Shown piece by piece: positions 1-7,660 of a stretch of DNA of 29,726 nucleotides. The notes under the pieces were generated by a model. It saw only the letters and a program-made list of their open reading frames with translations. It ran no database searches and was not told the origin of the DNA. This DNA comes from Alphaproteobacteria bacterium. GTDB taxonomy: Bacteria; Pseudomonadota; Alphaproteobacteria; Rhodobacterales; Rhodobacteraceae. Made by a program: the position numbers and the translations under genes. The DNA is taken from assembly GCA_030425945.1 (NCBI GenBank), contig JAUHZL010000003.1:1-29726 (forward strand), in the 5' to 3' direction. How positions within the stretch are numbered: position 1 is the stretch's first letter; each line of letters starts with the position of its first letter.

Positions 1-430
1 CCGGCGCGTAGCCGGAGAACTCGGGATCGAAGATCAGCATCTCTAACGCAAAGAGCCCGCGCGCCGCGATCGACACCTCGGCGTAGCCCTCCACGTCGCC
101 CGCGACCGGGTCTTCCTCGGCGATGAGCTGCGACAGGGTTCGCCCAGTGAAGCCCCGCGCATCCGGCCAGAACGCGATGGAGAGCGCACCGATTTCCGAG
201 GGACCGATCCTCAGGTCCCCGATGGTCATCCAGGCATCGAAGGCGGCATGGAACGTGGGCGTCACCGCCTCCGGCCGGCAATCGGCCTGTGCGGCGCGGT
301 CGAGGTCTTCCGCCGCCTCGGCGAAAGCCGAGAGCGACGGCAGGATGTATCGGTCGACCGCGTCGTCCACGCCCGCAATGGCAGGCTGGCCGATGCCGAG
401 GACGAGGATGAACGGGGCAAGGAACTTCAT
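1..430 (-). CDS. Imelysin-family protein, second copy (5' part only; continues beyond the window start)
   Basis: The gene starts at an ATG at 430 and runs off the window, leaving about 143 N-terminal residues. It begins with a short signal peptide (KFLAPFILVLGIGQPAIAG), so the product is exported. The stretch after it (DAWMTIGDLRIGPSE, then ALSIAFWPDARGFTGRTL) resembles the second imelysin (peptidase M75-like) protein found beside di-haem oxidoreductases in alphaproteobacterial iron operons. Imelysins are not proven peptidases; relatives such as EfeO and IrpA act in periplasmic iron uptake. The start overlaps the stop of the di-haem gene as ATGA, so the two are probably translationally coupled. 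The GxHxxE-type motif cannot be checked because the C-terminal part is missing. Confidence 0.75.
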   Translation of the reverse strand, partial: MKFLAPFILVLGIGQPAIAGVDDAVDRYILPSLSAFAEAAEDLDRAAQADCRPEAVTPTFHAAFDAWMTIGDLRIGPSEIGALSIAFWPDARGFTGRTLSQLIAEEDPVAGDVEGYAEVSIAARGLFALEMLIFDPEFSGYAP

Positions 431-1998
431 AGGCTCTCCAGGTATCGGATCAGGGCGGCGCGGTCCTCGGGCGGCATCTCCACCACGGCGTCGCGGGCGG
501 ATAGCGCCTCGCCACCATGCCAGAGCACCGCCTCGAGCAGGGACCGCGCACGGCCATCATGCAGGAAATAGGTGTGGCCCGACACCGTCTCGGTCATTCC
601 GATGCCCCAGAGCGGCGCGGTACGCCATTCCTGCCCGTTCGCGCGGCCCTCGGGACGGTGGTCGGCCAGACCCTCATCCATGTCGTGGAGGAGAAAGTCG
701 GAATAGGGCCAAATCAGCTGGAAACTGGCGGGGTTGTCGCCTTCCAGTCGGTGGGTGACATAGTTCGGGCGATGGCAGGACGTGCAGCCCGTGTTATAGA
801 ACACCTGCCGCCCGCGCAGCACCTCAGGATCGCCCACATCGCGCCGCGCGGGCACGGCGAGGGTGCGGCTGTAGAAGGTCACCAGATGAAGCCCGGCTTG
901 GTCGATCTCGAAGCCACCCTGCTCGGGGTCCCCACCGTCAAGCGCCGTGCGGCAGGCGGCCTGGCCTTCGGTGCATTCGCCCCAGCCCTCGGGGTGCAGG
1001 GGGTTCGAGATGCCGATGTCGCCCGCAAAAGCGTCGGCCGTCTGTTCCAGCACCGTCGCATTCCCGGCTTTCAGCCCGAACCGGCCCAGCATGGGGCGGT
1101 CGTAGACGTCCGACCAGACGATCTGCGGGTTGCCCGAGATGCCGTCGCCGTCCACGTCGTCCGGATCGGCCCAGGCCAGTATATCCTCGGCCGGGATCGC
1201 CTCGAGCAACCCCATGCCGATCATTTGCGGCGCCACGCGGGGACTGAGCATCGCCTGCGGGTGGAGCGGTCCATAGCCCAGATCGGCGGCAGTGTAGGTC
1301 GGCCGGCGTAGGGTCGCCGTCTCGCCGCCCGAGAGCGGCACCTCGAATTCCTCGTAGCTCACATCGAGGCGGTATTCGGCGGCGTGGCCGGGCAGGCTGA
1401 AATCCTGCAACTGTGTGCCGTAGGTCGGCTCGGGCGCCGTCGGATGGGTGCCGGCGATGTAGCGTTCGATGTCGGCGATCATGGCTTCATCCAGTTCCGG
1501 CGCCGGGATGGACACCCGCAGGAACATCGAGACGGCGGTGTCCTCGGGCCCCTCGGGCGGATGGCCGCGCCCGTCCTTGAGGTGGCAGCGCTGGCAAGAG
1601 CGCGCGTTGTAGAGCGGGCCGAGACCGTCCGAGGCGATGGTTGAAGCTGGCGCGGAGACCCAGATGCGCCGGAACATCCCGTTGCCGACCCGGAAATCCA
1701 GTTCCTGCTCGAAGGTGAGGTTCGCGGCCGGTTGCGAAAACGCATCCGCCATGTCGCGCGCGCGGACGGTCTGGGCGCCGCCCGAGTTCTCCTCGAAAGG
1801 CCAGGCAGAACTGAAGTCCTCCGGCCACGCGGTCACTGCGGCGATGCGCTCCCGCTCGGCATCGGTGCGTGGAATGACGTTCAGATGCACGTCGTCGAGC
1901 CCGGCCCACGGCGGTTCCGTTGCGTGCTGGGCCAGCACGAAGGCCGGAAGGGCGAAAGCCGCCATTACGGGCAGCAGGGCAAGGGATGAACGTTTCAT
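427..1998 (-). CDS. Di-haem c-type cytochrome, putative thiol oxidoreductase family (COG3488)
   Basis: This 523-residue exported protein has a signal peptide (MKRSSLALLPVMAAFALP, ending near VLAQ) and two CxxCH haem-c motifs, CQRCH at residues 135-139 and CTSCH at 405-409. Between them lies DVDGDGISGN (281-290), a calcium-loop-like motif usual in this family. The order imelysin / di-haem protein / imelysin is a recurrent alphaproteobacterial arrangement, and the family is thought to work in periplasmic iron handling, perhaps by changing the iron redox state; the reaction itself is not established. I chose the ATG at 1998 because it starts the signal peptide; a longer frame to 2043 adds a non-signal-like extension. 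The gene ends in an ATGA overlap with the next gene. Confidence 0.88.
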   Translation of the reverse strand: MKRSSLALLPVMAAFALPAFVLAQHATEPPWAGLDDVHLNVIPRTDAERERIAAVTAWPEDFSSAWPFEENSGGAQTVRARDMADAFSQPAANLTFEQELDFRVGNGMFRRIWVSAPASTIASDGLGPLYNARSCQRCHLKDGRGHPPEGPEDTAVSMFLRVSIPAPELDEAMIADIERYIAGTHPTAPEPTYGTQLQDFSLPGHAAEYRLDVSYEEFEVPLSGGETATLRRPTYTAADLGYGPLHPQAMLSPRVAPQMIGMGLLEAIPAEDILAWADPDDVDGDGISGNPQIVWSDVYDRPMLGRFGLKAGNATVLEQTADAFAGDIGISNPLHPEGWGECTEGQAACRTALDGGDPEQGGFEIDQAGLHLVTFYSRTLAVPARRDVGDPEVLRGRQVFYNTGCTSCHRPNYVTHRLEGDNPASFQLIWPYSDFLLHDMDEGLADHRPEGRANGQEWRTAPLWGIGMTETVSGHTYFLHDGRARSLLEAVLWHGGEALSARDAVVEMPPEDRAALIRYLESL

Positions 1999-2047
1999 GG
2001 CACGACTCTCAGGGGAGGCGTGGGCGACCGCACCTCCCCACATTGTC

Positions 2048-3310
2048 TCACTGGAACACGGCGGAGGGGTTGTCGAGGCTGTCGGAGCCCTCGAACTCGA
2101 TGCCGCCGAGGTCGAGATCCGCCACGATGCGCTCGATGGAGCGGGTCTGCGCGATCAGCGCGTCGACGCCGCCCATGATCAGCCGCTCGCCGGCCTCGTT
2201 GCCGCGCTCCAGCATCTCGTCATAGGCGAACCCGGCTTCGGCCGCGGTCTTGATGCGGCCGAGCGCCATCATCGTCTCCATCAGCCGGGTGCGCATCTCG
2301 GCGTCGAGCTCCGGGTTGCTTTCGGCAACGAGGTCGGCCAACGACGGCCCCGAGACGAGCGACCCGTCGATCCGCACGTATTCGCCGAGATAGACGTTCT
2401 GGATGCCCAGCCCGTTATAGTAATGGCTGTTGTGCGTGTTGTCCGAGAAGCAGTCATGCTCTTCCTCGGGATCGTTCAGCATCAGCCCCAGCCGCATCCG
2501 CTCGCCCGCCTGCTCGCCGTAGGAGAGCGAGCCCATGCCCGTCAGGATCGCCGAGAGACCGGCCTGCTCGTCGGCCATGACGTTCGCACGGGCCTCCCCG
2601 CCTTCGGCCCATTGCGCGGCCATCCACTCGAGGTCGGACCCCAGCAGTTCGGTTGCCGCGGCGAGATACTCGGCCCGCCGGTCGCAATTGCCGCCGGTGC
2701 AAGCGTCACCTTGTGCGAAATCTGTCCACGGCCGGTCGCCCGCTCCGTCGCCGTGCCCGTTCAGATCCTGGCCCCAGAGCAGGAACTCGATGGCGTGATA
2801 GCCGGTGGCCACGTTCGCCTCGATCCCGTCGACTTCATGCAGCGTGTCCTGCAAAAGGGCAGGCGTGATTGCGGAGGCGTCGATCTCCGCGCCCGACAGC
2901 GTGAAGGTCGGGTTGGCGATCACGTTGAGCGCGGCCAGCTGGTTCTCGTCGGTCGGACCGCCATAGGCGCCGTCGACGTAATCGATCAGCCCCTCGTCGA
3001 GCGGCCAGGCGTTCACCCGACCTTCCCAGTCGTCCACGATGGGGTTTCCGAAGCGGTAGACCTCGGTCTGCTGGTAGGGCACGCGCGCCTCGATCCACGC
3101 GGCACGGGCAGCCTGAAGCGTCTCGGCGGACGGCGCCTCGATCAGCGCCATGACGGCGCCCTCGAGCGCCCGGGCGGCGATGAGGCTGTCCTCGTACTTG
3201 GCGGCGGCGATGTCGGCATAGGTGTCGAGCACATCGGCGGCCGTCTGGGCCTGCGCGCCACTACCGAGCGCGGCAGCGAGAGCCGTGGTCGTGAGGAGTC
3301 TGCGGATCAT
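2048..3310 (-). CDS. Imelysin-family periplasmic protein (EfeO/IrpA-like), first copy
   Basis: This 420-residue exported protein has a clear signal peptide (MIRRLLTTTALAAALGSGAQAQ) and the imelysin signature GYHAIEF at residues 170-176, the GxHxxE motif that in the family forms a putative metal site. The early YQQTEVYRFGNP and DDWEGRVNAWPLDEGLIDY blocks are also typical of imelysin/insulin-cleaving-like proteins. Relatives are periplasmic or outer-membrane-facing factors of iron uptake, so a role in iron acquisition is the best guess; proteolysis is doubtful. The start at 3310 has an AGAAGGGA-type ribosome site and overlaps the upstream 60-aa ORF as ATGA. Only 49 bases separate it from the di-haem gene, so both are in one operon controlled from the iron-box-like dyad at 3527-3543. 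Confidence 0.88.
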   Translation of the reverse strand: MIRRLLTTTALAAALGSGAQAQTAADVLDTYADIAAAKYEDSLIAARALEGAVMALIEAPSAETLQAARAAWIEARVPYQQTEVYRFGNPIVDDWEGRVNAWPLDEGLIDYVDGAYGGPTDENQLAALNVIANPTFTLSGAEIDASAITPALLQDTLHEVDGIEANVATGYHAIEFLLWGQDLNGHGDGAGDRPWTDFAQGDACTGGNCDRRAEYLAAATELLGSDLEWMAAQWAEGGEARANVMADEQAGLSAILTGMGSLSYGEQAGERMRLGLMLNDPEEEHDCFSDNTHNSHYYNGLGIQNVYLGEYVRIDGSLVSGPSLADLVAESNPELDAEMRTRLMETMMALGRIKTAAEAGFAYDEMLERGNEAGERLIMGGVDALIAQTRSIERIVADLDLGGIEFEGSDSLDNPSAVFQ

Positions 3311-3489
3311 CTGGAAGTCCCTTCTTTCGTTGAGTGTTTGCGCGCCAGATCGGGCTCGTGCCCTGACGGGTCCGTCAGACGGTCGAGCAGGTGCTCCATG
3401 GACATGATCGGCCATGACGCGCCCTCGAACGCGACCTGAAGCAGCTCGCAGCGGCACGGCTGCGGCACTGTCCGATCCATGCGTGCCAT
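3307..3489 (-). CDS. Small 60-aa protein of unknown function leading the imelysin operon
   Basis: I do not recognise the family. The case for a real gene is its signals: a strong Shine-Dalgarno (GGGAGGAAAACCC then ATG) and a stop that overlaps the imelysin start as ATGA. The peptide has no signal sequence or membrane segment. It carries a CRC motif at residues 12-14 (PQPCRCELLQVAF) and a charged C-terminus. It lies 38 bases downstream of the TGA-N9-TCA dyad, so it would be the first translated product of the iron-regulated transcript. It could be a leader peptide coupling translation to imelysin, or a small cytoplasmic iron-related protein. It does not look like HemP. An internal Met at residue 4 is an alternative start. 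Confidence 0.55.
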   Translation of the reverse strand: MARMDRTVPQPCRCELLQVAFEGASWPIMSMEHLLDRLTDPSGHEPDLARKHSTKEGTSR

Positions 3490-3526
3490 GGGTTTTCCTC
3501 CCGACTCGGCGACACCTTCCTAATAA

Positions 3527-3543
3527 CTGACTGAATTTGTCAG
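3527..3543 (-). promoter_or_regulatory. Iron-responsive operator-like dyad (TGA-N9-TCA)
   Basis: CTGAC (3527-3531) and GTCAG (3539-3543) form a perfect inverted repeat around TGAATTT, and 3528-3542 reads TGA-N9-TCA, the published IRO-box pattern of the alphaproteobacterial iron repressor RirA. Rhodobacteraceae have a related iron box assigned to an IscR-type regulator. It lies just upstream of the 60-aa ORF and the imelysin operon, in an AT-rich patch that stands out from the surrounding GC-rich DNA. A TTGCGT on the minus strand next to it could be a -35 element. Which protein binds it is inference. Confidence 0.6.
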
Positions 3544-3779
3544 ATTACGCAATACCTGAGTTTTTTGATCGGCATTGGCTGTGCTGCTGCGCGACGGGCG
3601 TTTCCAACATCGGGCCTTTCAGGCTCTGACCGCCCATTGTCGAACACGTTCGCGAGGTGCACGCACGCGGGGCAGAAGCCCTTGCTTTGCCGCCGCAGGG
3701 ATCGGCGATAGCAGAGATGCGGCGGACGATACGGCGATACGGGAGCAGGCGCTGGCGCATCGCCGCGGCTGATCGGGCG

Positions 3780-4583
3780 TTACCTCGCCCCGACACCGGA
3801 TCTAAACGCCCGAAGCAGGCTTGTTGCGGCGAAGCACAGCGCCGCGACGCAGACGATCGAGGGGCCGGCCGGCGTATCGAGGAGATAGGCCGCACGCAGG
3901 CCGATCACGGCGGATGCCGCTCCGATCCCCGCCGCGATCAGCGCCATGCCCTCGGGTGTCCGGGACAGCGGCCGCGCGGCGGCGGCAGGGATGATCAGCA
4001 TGGCGGCGATCAGGAGCACGCCCACGACCTTGATTGCCACCGCGACCGTGATTGCCAGAGAAAGTGTCAGCACCAGTTGCTCGCGCTTCGGGTCGATGCC
4101 GCTGGCCCACGCCAGTTCCTCGTTCAGCGTCGCGGTCAGCAGCGCCGACCAGCGCCAGGCGATCAGCCCCGCGACAAGCGCCGCGCCACCCCAGATGACC
4201 GCGAGGTCCCCGCGCGACACGGCAAGGATGTCGCCGAAGAGATAGGCCATGAGGTCGATGCGGATCCCCGACAGGAAGGACACCGCGACAAGCCCGAAGG
4301 CCAGCGCCGAATGGGCCAGCACGCCCAGAAGCGTGTCCATCGCGTAGCCCCGGCCGCTGAGTGCAGATACCGTGAGCGCCATCGCCAGAGCGACCGCGAC
4401 CGCGCCTGCGAAGATCGACACCTGCAGCGCCAGCGACAGCGCCACGCCGAGGATCGCGGCATGGGCGGTGGCGTCGCCGAAATAGGCCATGCGGCGCCAG
4501 ACCACGAAGCTGCCGAGGGGGGCGGCCGCGACGGCGACGCCGATCCCCGCCAGCGTCGCGCGCGTCATGAAATCGTCCAGCAT
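3780..4583 (-). CDS. znuB: Zinc ABC transporter permease ZnuB
   Basis: This 267-residue inner-membrane protein of the ABC-3 metal permease family forms the zinc channel with ZnuC and receives Zn from ZnuA. It is built of repeated hydrophobic helices, with the family's opening block VWRRMAYFGDATAHAAILG near the N-terminus and a GVLLIAAMLIIPAAAARPLS stretch near the middle. The ATG at 4583 overlaps the znuC stop as TGATG; a GTG one codon upstream (4586) overlaps as GTGA and is equally possible. It is the last gene of zur-znuC-znuB. No clear terminator was seen downstream; the roughly 235 bases to the iron box hold no convincing gene. Confidence 0.95.
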   Translation of the reverse strand: MLDDFMTRATLAGIGVAVAAAPLGSFVVWRRMAYFGDATAHAAILGVALSLALQVSIFAGAVAVALAMALTVSALSGRGYAMDTLLGVLAHSALAFGLVAVSFLSGIRIDLMAYLFGDILAVSRGDLAVIWGGAALVAGLIAWRWSALLTATLNEELAWASGIDPKREQLVLTLSLAITVAVAIKVVGVLLIAAMLIIPAAAARPLSRTPEGMALIAAGIGAASAVIGLRAAYLLDTPAGPSIVCVAALCFAATSLLRAFRSGVGAR

Positions 4584-5335
4584 CACTCGGCCGCCTCCGT
4601 GGTTTCTAGCGCTTCGTCTTGGGCATGGTCATGGCTATGGTCGTGCTCGTGCCGGTAGAGCGCCAGCGCGCCGTGGGTGCCGGTCCCGAAGAGCGCGCGG
4701 TATTCCGGGGCCGAGGAAACGGCTTCGGGCGTGCCCTGGCAGCAGACATGGCCGTTGAGGCAGACCACCCGGTCCGAGGCCGCCATCACGACGTGAAGCT
4801 CGTGGCTGATCATCAGGACGGCACAGCCCGTCTCGCGCCGCACCGCGTCGATCAGCTCGTAGAACGCAGCCGAGCCCGGCTGGTCGAGGCCGGCAGTCGG
4901 TTCGTCGAGCAGAAGGAGATCCGGTTTCGCGACAAGCGCGCGCGCAAGGAGCACGCGCTGGAGCTGCCCGCCGGAGAGTTCCGACATCTGCCGCCCGGAC
5001 AAATGGCTCACCCCCGACCGGGCGAGGGCGGCCGCAATCTCCGCCCGGCTTGCGCCGCGGGGCAGGCGCAGGAACCGCTCCACCGTGATCGGCAGCGTCG
5101 GGTCCACGTGCAGCCGCTGCGGCAGGTAGCCGATGACGAGGCCGGGTGCCCGGGTAATCCGACCCGAGGTCGGCGCCACGGCGCCCACGATGGCGCGCAG
5201 GAGCGTCGTCTTGCCGGACCCGTTCGGCCCGACGATGGTCACGATCTCGCCCGGCGCCACGTGGAGCGAGACATCGCGCAGGACCCGGGTCGCGCCATAG
5301 CTGACGCTCAGATGGTCGACGTCGATGAGGCTCAT
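4583..5335 (-). CDS. znuC: Zinc ABC transporter ATP-binding protein ZnuC
   Basis: This 250-residue cytoplasmic ATPase powers zinc import through ZnuB. It shows Walker A GPNGSGKTT (residues 36-44), the signature LSGGQLQRV, Walker B LLLLDEPTAGLD and an H-loop histidine (MISHELH). The C-terminus carries a histidine-rich tail (YRHEHDHSHDHAQDE), as in several ZnuC proteins, probably for Zn sensing or buffering. The ATG at 5335 starts the ABC domain (MSLIDVDHLSVSYG) and overlaps the zur stop as ATGA; a longer frame to 5488 would lie inside zur and is rejected. It is the middle gene of zur-znuC-znuB. Confidence 0.96.
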   Translation of the reverse strand: MSLIDVDHLSVSYGATRVLRDVSLHVAPGEIVTIVGPNGSGKTTLLRAIVGAVAPTSGRITRAPGLVIGYLPQRLHVDPTLPITVERFLRLPRGASRAEIAAALARSGVSHLSGRQMSELSGGQLQRVLLARALVAKPDLLLLDEPTAGLDQPGSAAFYELIDAVRRETGCAVLMISHELHVVMAASDRVVCLNGHVCCQGTPEAVSSAPEYRALFGTGTHGALALYRHEHDHSHDHAQDEALETTEAAE

Positions 5336-5865
5336 GCGGGCGTCTTCGCGTCGGCCTTGTCGGCACAGGTGGGGCAGACCCCGAGGGCCTCGACCACCGT
5401 GCGCTCGATCCGGAAACCGGTGGCGCGCGCGGCCTCGCCAAGGCTGCCGCGGGCAGGTGCAGACTGCGCCTCGGCCACGGCTTCGCATAGACGGCAGATC
5501 AGGAAGGCCGGCGAATGGTTGGCGCCGGGATGGGCGCAGGCAATGAAGGCGTTGAGACGCTCGATCTTGTGCACGAAGCCGTTGGCCACGAGGAAGTCGA
5601 GCGCGCGGTAGGCGACAGGCGGCTGCGAGCCGAACCCGGCCTCGTGCAACCTGTCGAGCAGTTCATAGGCCCCCATCGCCCGGTGTTCACCGAGAAGGAT
5701 CTCGAGCGCTGCGCGGCGCACAGGCGTGAACCGCAGCCCTTTGGCCCCGCAATGCGCCTCGGCGGCGGCAATGCCGGTTTCGACGCAGCGGTGGTGATCG
5801 TGGGTATCGAACCCCACCGGCTCGTGATCCGGCACACCGGGATGGGCGGTTGCACCACTTGTCAT
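5332..5865 (-). CDS. zur: Zinc uptake regulator, Fur family (Zur)
   Basis: This 177-residue Fur-family repressor should bind DNA when loaded with Zn and shut off zinc import. The winged-helix region is recognisable (LRFTPVRRAALEILL at 44-58; PPVAYRALDFLVANGFVHKI at 82-101). Two CxxC pairs, C124/C127 and C164/C167, would form the structural zinc site, and C110, H112 and H117 are in the usual place for the regulatory site. The N-terminus is extended and His-rich (DHEPVGFDTHDHHRC). The position next to znuC and divergent from znuA supports Zur rather than Fur or Mur. I chose the ATG at 5865; a longer frame to 5958 overlaps the znuA gene. Autoregulation is likely because the operon shares its promoter region with znuA. 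Confidence 0.92.
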   Translation of the reverse strand: MTSGATAHPGVPDHEPVGFDTHDHHRCVETGIAAAEAHCGAKGLRFTPVRRAALEILLGEHRAMGAYELLDRLHEAGFGSQPPVAYRALDFLVANGFVHKIERLNAFIACAHPGANHSPAFLICRLCEAVAEAQSAPARGSLGEAARATGFRIERTVVEALGVCPTCADKADAKTPA

Positions 5866-5921
5866 GTTATCTCGTTTCGGATATCTGGCATGTAACGTTA
5901 TATAGTCACAGGGAGCCCTCG
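5866..5921. promoter_or_regulatory. Divergent zur / znuA promoter region with candidate Zur site
   Basis: These 56 bases between the zur and znuA starts are AT-rich. TGTAACGTTATA at 5891-5902 is palindromic at ten of twelve positions, and GTTATA-T-AGTCAC at 5897-5909 keeps one perfect half of the general Zur pattern GTTATA-N-TATAAC with a degenerate second half. A single operator here could control both transcripts. The site is weaker than the palindrome at 7271-7287. The exact boundaries of the box are uncertain. Confidence 0.5.
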
Positions 5922-7004
5922 ATGTCCAGAAACCTCTTCCCGCTGTCGCTGACGGCAACGCTGATGGCCGGGACCGCCATGGCCGATGTGCCGCGGGTCG
6001 CCGTCGATATCGCCCCCGTGCACTCGCTGGTGGCGCGCGTGATGCAAGGCGTGGGCGAGCCGAGCCTGATCGTTCAGCCAGGTGCGTCGCCCCACGAATA
6101 CAGCCTGCGCCCTTCTGAAGCCGGAGCCCTGCAAGACGCGGACATTGTCTTCTGGGTGGGCGAGGATCTGACGCCTTGGATGGCCAGCGCGGTCGAGACG
6201 CTGGCGGGCGAGGCGGATGTGACGGCGCTTCTCGATGTGGATGGGGTCACGCTGCTCGATTTCCGGGAGGGGGCGCTCTTCGAAGCGCATTCGCACGATC
6301 ACGGCGATCACGATCATGAAGAGCATGCCGAGGGCGAGGCTCATGACCACGATCATGAAGAGCACGCCGAGGCAGAAGCACATGATCACGACCACGATCA
6401 CGAAGAGCATGCCGAGGGACATGACCACGATCATGGGCAGGAGGAACATGCCGAGGCACATGACCATGACCATGATCACGACCATGCCCATGGCGCGCAT
6501 GATCCGCACGCGTGGCTCTCACCCGACAACGCGGCGGTCTGGCTGGATGCGATCGCGGCCGAACTGTCCTCCGCCGATCCGCAAAATGCCGGCACGTACT
6601 TCGGCAACGCCGCGGCCGCCAAGGAAGAGCTTGCCGCCGTCTCTGCCGAGGTCAACGCGACCCTCGAACCGGTGCGCGGCCTGAGTTTCGTCGTCTTCCA
6701 CGACGCCTCCCAGTATTTCGAGACGGCCTTCGACGTCCCAGCATCGGGTGCGATCTCGCTGTCGGACGCGACCGATCCCAGCCCGGCCCGGATCGCCGAG
6801 ATCCAGGGCCGCGTATCGGCGGAGGGCATCCAATGCGTTCTGTCCGAGCCGCAGTTCAATCCCGGCATCGTCGCAACCGTGATGGACGGGACCGAGGCGA
6901 GCACCGCGGTGCTCGACCCGCTCGGCTCGGACCTTGAGCCGGGGCCGGACCTTTATCCGCAGCTCCTGCGCAACCTCGCGACATCGCTCGCGGGCTGTCT
7001 CTGA
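5922..7004 (+). CDS. znuA: Zinc ABC transporter substrate-binding protein ZnuA
   Basis: This 360-residue periplasmic zinc-binding protein of the cluster A-I family has a signal peptide ending AMA-D at residue 21. Expected zinc ligands are visible: His58 in ASPHEYSLRP, His196 in DPHAW, and the His of VFHDASQYF. Between the first two lies a very long acidic, histidine-rich loop (residues 123-196) with about 27 histidines in HDHDHEEHAE-type units, longer than the loop of many ZnuA proteins. The loop is thought to capture Zn or receive it from a chaperone such as AztD. The ATG at 5922 has a GGGAG ribosome site; the longer frame from 5850 lies in the zur/znuA promoter. Confidence 0.95.
   Translation: MSRNLFPLSLTATLMAGTAMADVPRVAVDIAPVHSLVARVMQGVGEPSLIVQPGASPHEYSLRPSEAGALQDADIVFWVGEDLTPWMASAVETLAGEADVTALLDVDGVTLLDFREGALFEAHSHDHGDHDHEEHAEGEAHDHDHEEHAEAEAHDHDHDHEEHAEGHDHDHGQEEHAEAHDHDHDHDHAHGAHDPHAWLSPDNAAVWLDAIAAELSSADPQNAGTYFGNAAAAKEELAAVSAEVNATLEPVRGLSFVVFHDASQYFETAFDVPASGAISLSDATDPSPARIAEIQGRVSAEGIQCVLSEPQFNPGIVATVMDGTEASTAVLDPLGSDLEPGPDLYPQLLRNLATSLAGCL
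6289..6510 (+). repeat. Imperfect tandem repeat encoding the ZnuA histidine loop
   Basis: Units close to GATCATGAAGAGCATGCCGAG recur several times with mainly third-position changes (CAT/CAC, GCC/GCA), separated by runs of CAYGAY codons. The repeats keep the frame and encode EEHAE and HDHDH units. Such a block can expand or contract by slippage or recombination and so change the number of Zn-binding histidines between strains. Confidence 0.75.
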
Positions 7005-7019
7005 CGCGCAAGCCATGAC

Positions 7020-7051
7020 AGGGGGCATCACGGCATGCCGTGCACGCCCCT
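7020..7051 (+). terminator. Stem-loop after znuA, possible terminator
   Basis: A perfect 14-bp palindrome, CACGGCATGCCGTG (7029-7042), is enclosed by AGGGG (7020-7024) and CCCCT (7047-7051), giving a long GC-rich hairpin 16 bases after the znuA stop. It lacks a proper U-run (TTGTCT follows), so termination may be weak or need Rho. The central palindrome could also be a protein-binding site. Confidence 0.5.
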
Positions 7052-7270
7052 TGTCTCGCTGCTGCGAACGGCCGCGACGACGCTTGCCGTGGCCACAGGG
7101 GGACGCCGAGCGCGGGTCGGCCCCCGTGTTCGGGCAGGACCTTGGATCAAACCAGGCCCTGCGTTTCGCGCCGATGCTTCACTTGCTGGGGGGCTCGGCT
7201 TCAGCCCAATGCTTCTTGCGCCGCAGCTGAGTTGAGATGGGAACTTGAGCCCTATTGCTGTATCTTCTAC
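7052..7270. other. Gene-free spacer between znuA and the zinc-starvation operon
   Basis: With the hairpin before it and the promoter after it, this makes about 330 bases without a convincing gene. Several short overlapping frames exist on the plus strand, but none has a ribosome site or a recognisable protein pattern. The last 40 bases become AT-rich as the Zur-like promoter begins. Confidence 0.5.
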
Positions 7271-7287
7271 ACGTTATGACATAACGT
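7271..7287 (+). promoter_or_regulatory. Zur box (perfect 17-bp palindrome)
   Basis: ACGTTATGACATAACGT is a perfect 8-1-8 palindrome. Its core GTTATGACATAAC differs from the general Zur pattern GTTATANTATAAC at two symmetric positions. It lies 47 bases upstream of the His-rich 108-aa gene that opens the COG0523/aztD operon, in an otherwise AT-rich promoter-like stretch. With zur encoded 1.4 kb away, Zur repression of the whole downstream operon is the natural reading. Binding is inferred from the motif and the gene content. Confidence 0.75.
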
Positions 7288-7333
7288 AACATCAGAATGG
7301 CTGAGAAATGGCCAATCGACGGAGCTCCGAACG

Positions 7334-7660
7334 ATGACCGACACCTCCCATCGCGCCCGCACCGACCACCTCGCACAGTCCCAGGACCATTTTCGCTGGC
7401 GACGCGAGCATATGGAGGCACTGGCCATCCTGAAGCGGGCGGAGGCCGCGATCTTCGAGCACGAGTCGCGTATCCTCGACCACGACGCCGAGATCGCGCG
7501 CCACGAGGAGGCGATCAATCACGGCGATGCCCATGCCGACGCGCCCCCGGCAGGCGAGCACGCGCGGTTTACCAAGGCCCATGCCGAAGGCGCCGAACAT
7601 CACGACGGGCTGCTCGCCGCGATCCGGGCCTTGTCGCAACACCTCGAGAGCCGATCGTGA
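7334..7660 (+). CDS. Histidine-rich 108-aa cytoplasmic protein, probably zinc-related
   Basis: I do not recognise a named family. The protein has 14 histidines in 108 residues and no cysteine, signal peptide or membrane segment. The central part (LAILKRAEAAIFEHESRILD and on) looks like a long charged helix or coiled coil with His at regular intervals (EHES, LDHDAE, ARHEEA, INHGDAHAD). The start has GGAG nine bases upstream, and the stop overlaps the GTG of the next gene as GTGA, so it is coupled to the COG0523 GTPase. As the first gene behind the Zur box it is likely made under zinc starvation. A Zn-binding partner or buffer for the GTPases is a reasonable guess without direct support. Confidence 0.8.
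   Translation: MTDTSHRARTDHLAQSQDHFRWRREHMEALAILKRAEAAIFEHESRILDHDAEIARHEEAINHGDAHADAPPAGEHARFTKAHAEGAEHHDGLLAAIRALSQHLESRS

Noticed and set aside
2048..3457. Longer N-terminus of the first imelysin, starting at 3457
   Set aside because: The extension overlaps the 60-aa ORF and precedes a clear signal peptide; the ATG at 3310 has its own ribosome site.
3544..3779. Short frames on both strands between the iron box and znuB (for example 3545-3895 minus)
   Set aside because: They overlap znuB or lack a ribosome site, and show no protein pattern; treated as spacer.
7035..7279. Three overlapping plus-strand frames in the spacer after znuA
   Set aside because: No Shine-Dalgarno, low-complexity arginine-rich translations typical of GC-rich non-coding DNA, and two run into the Zur promoter.
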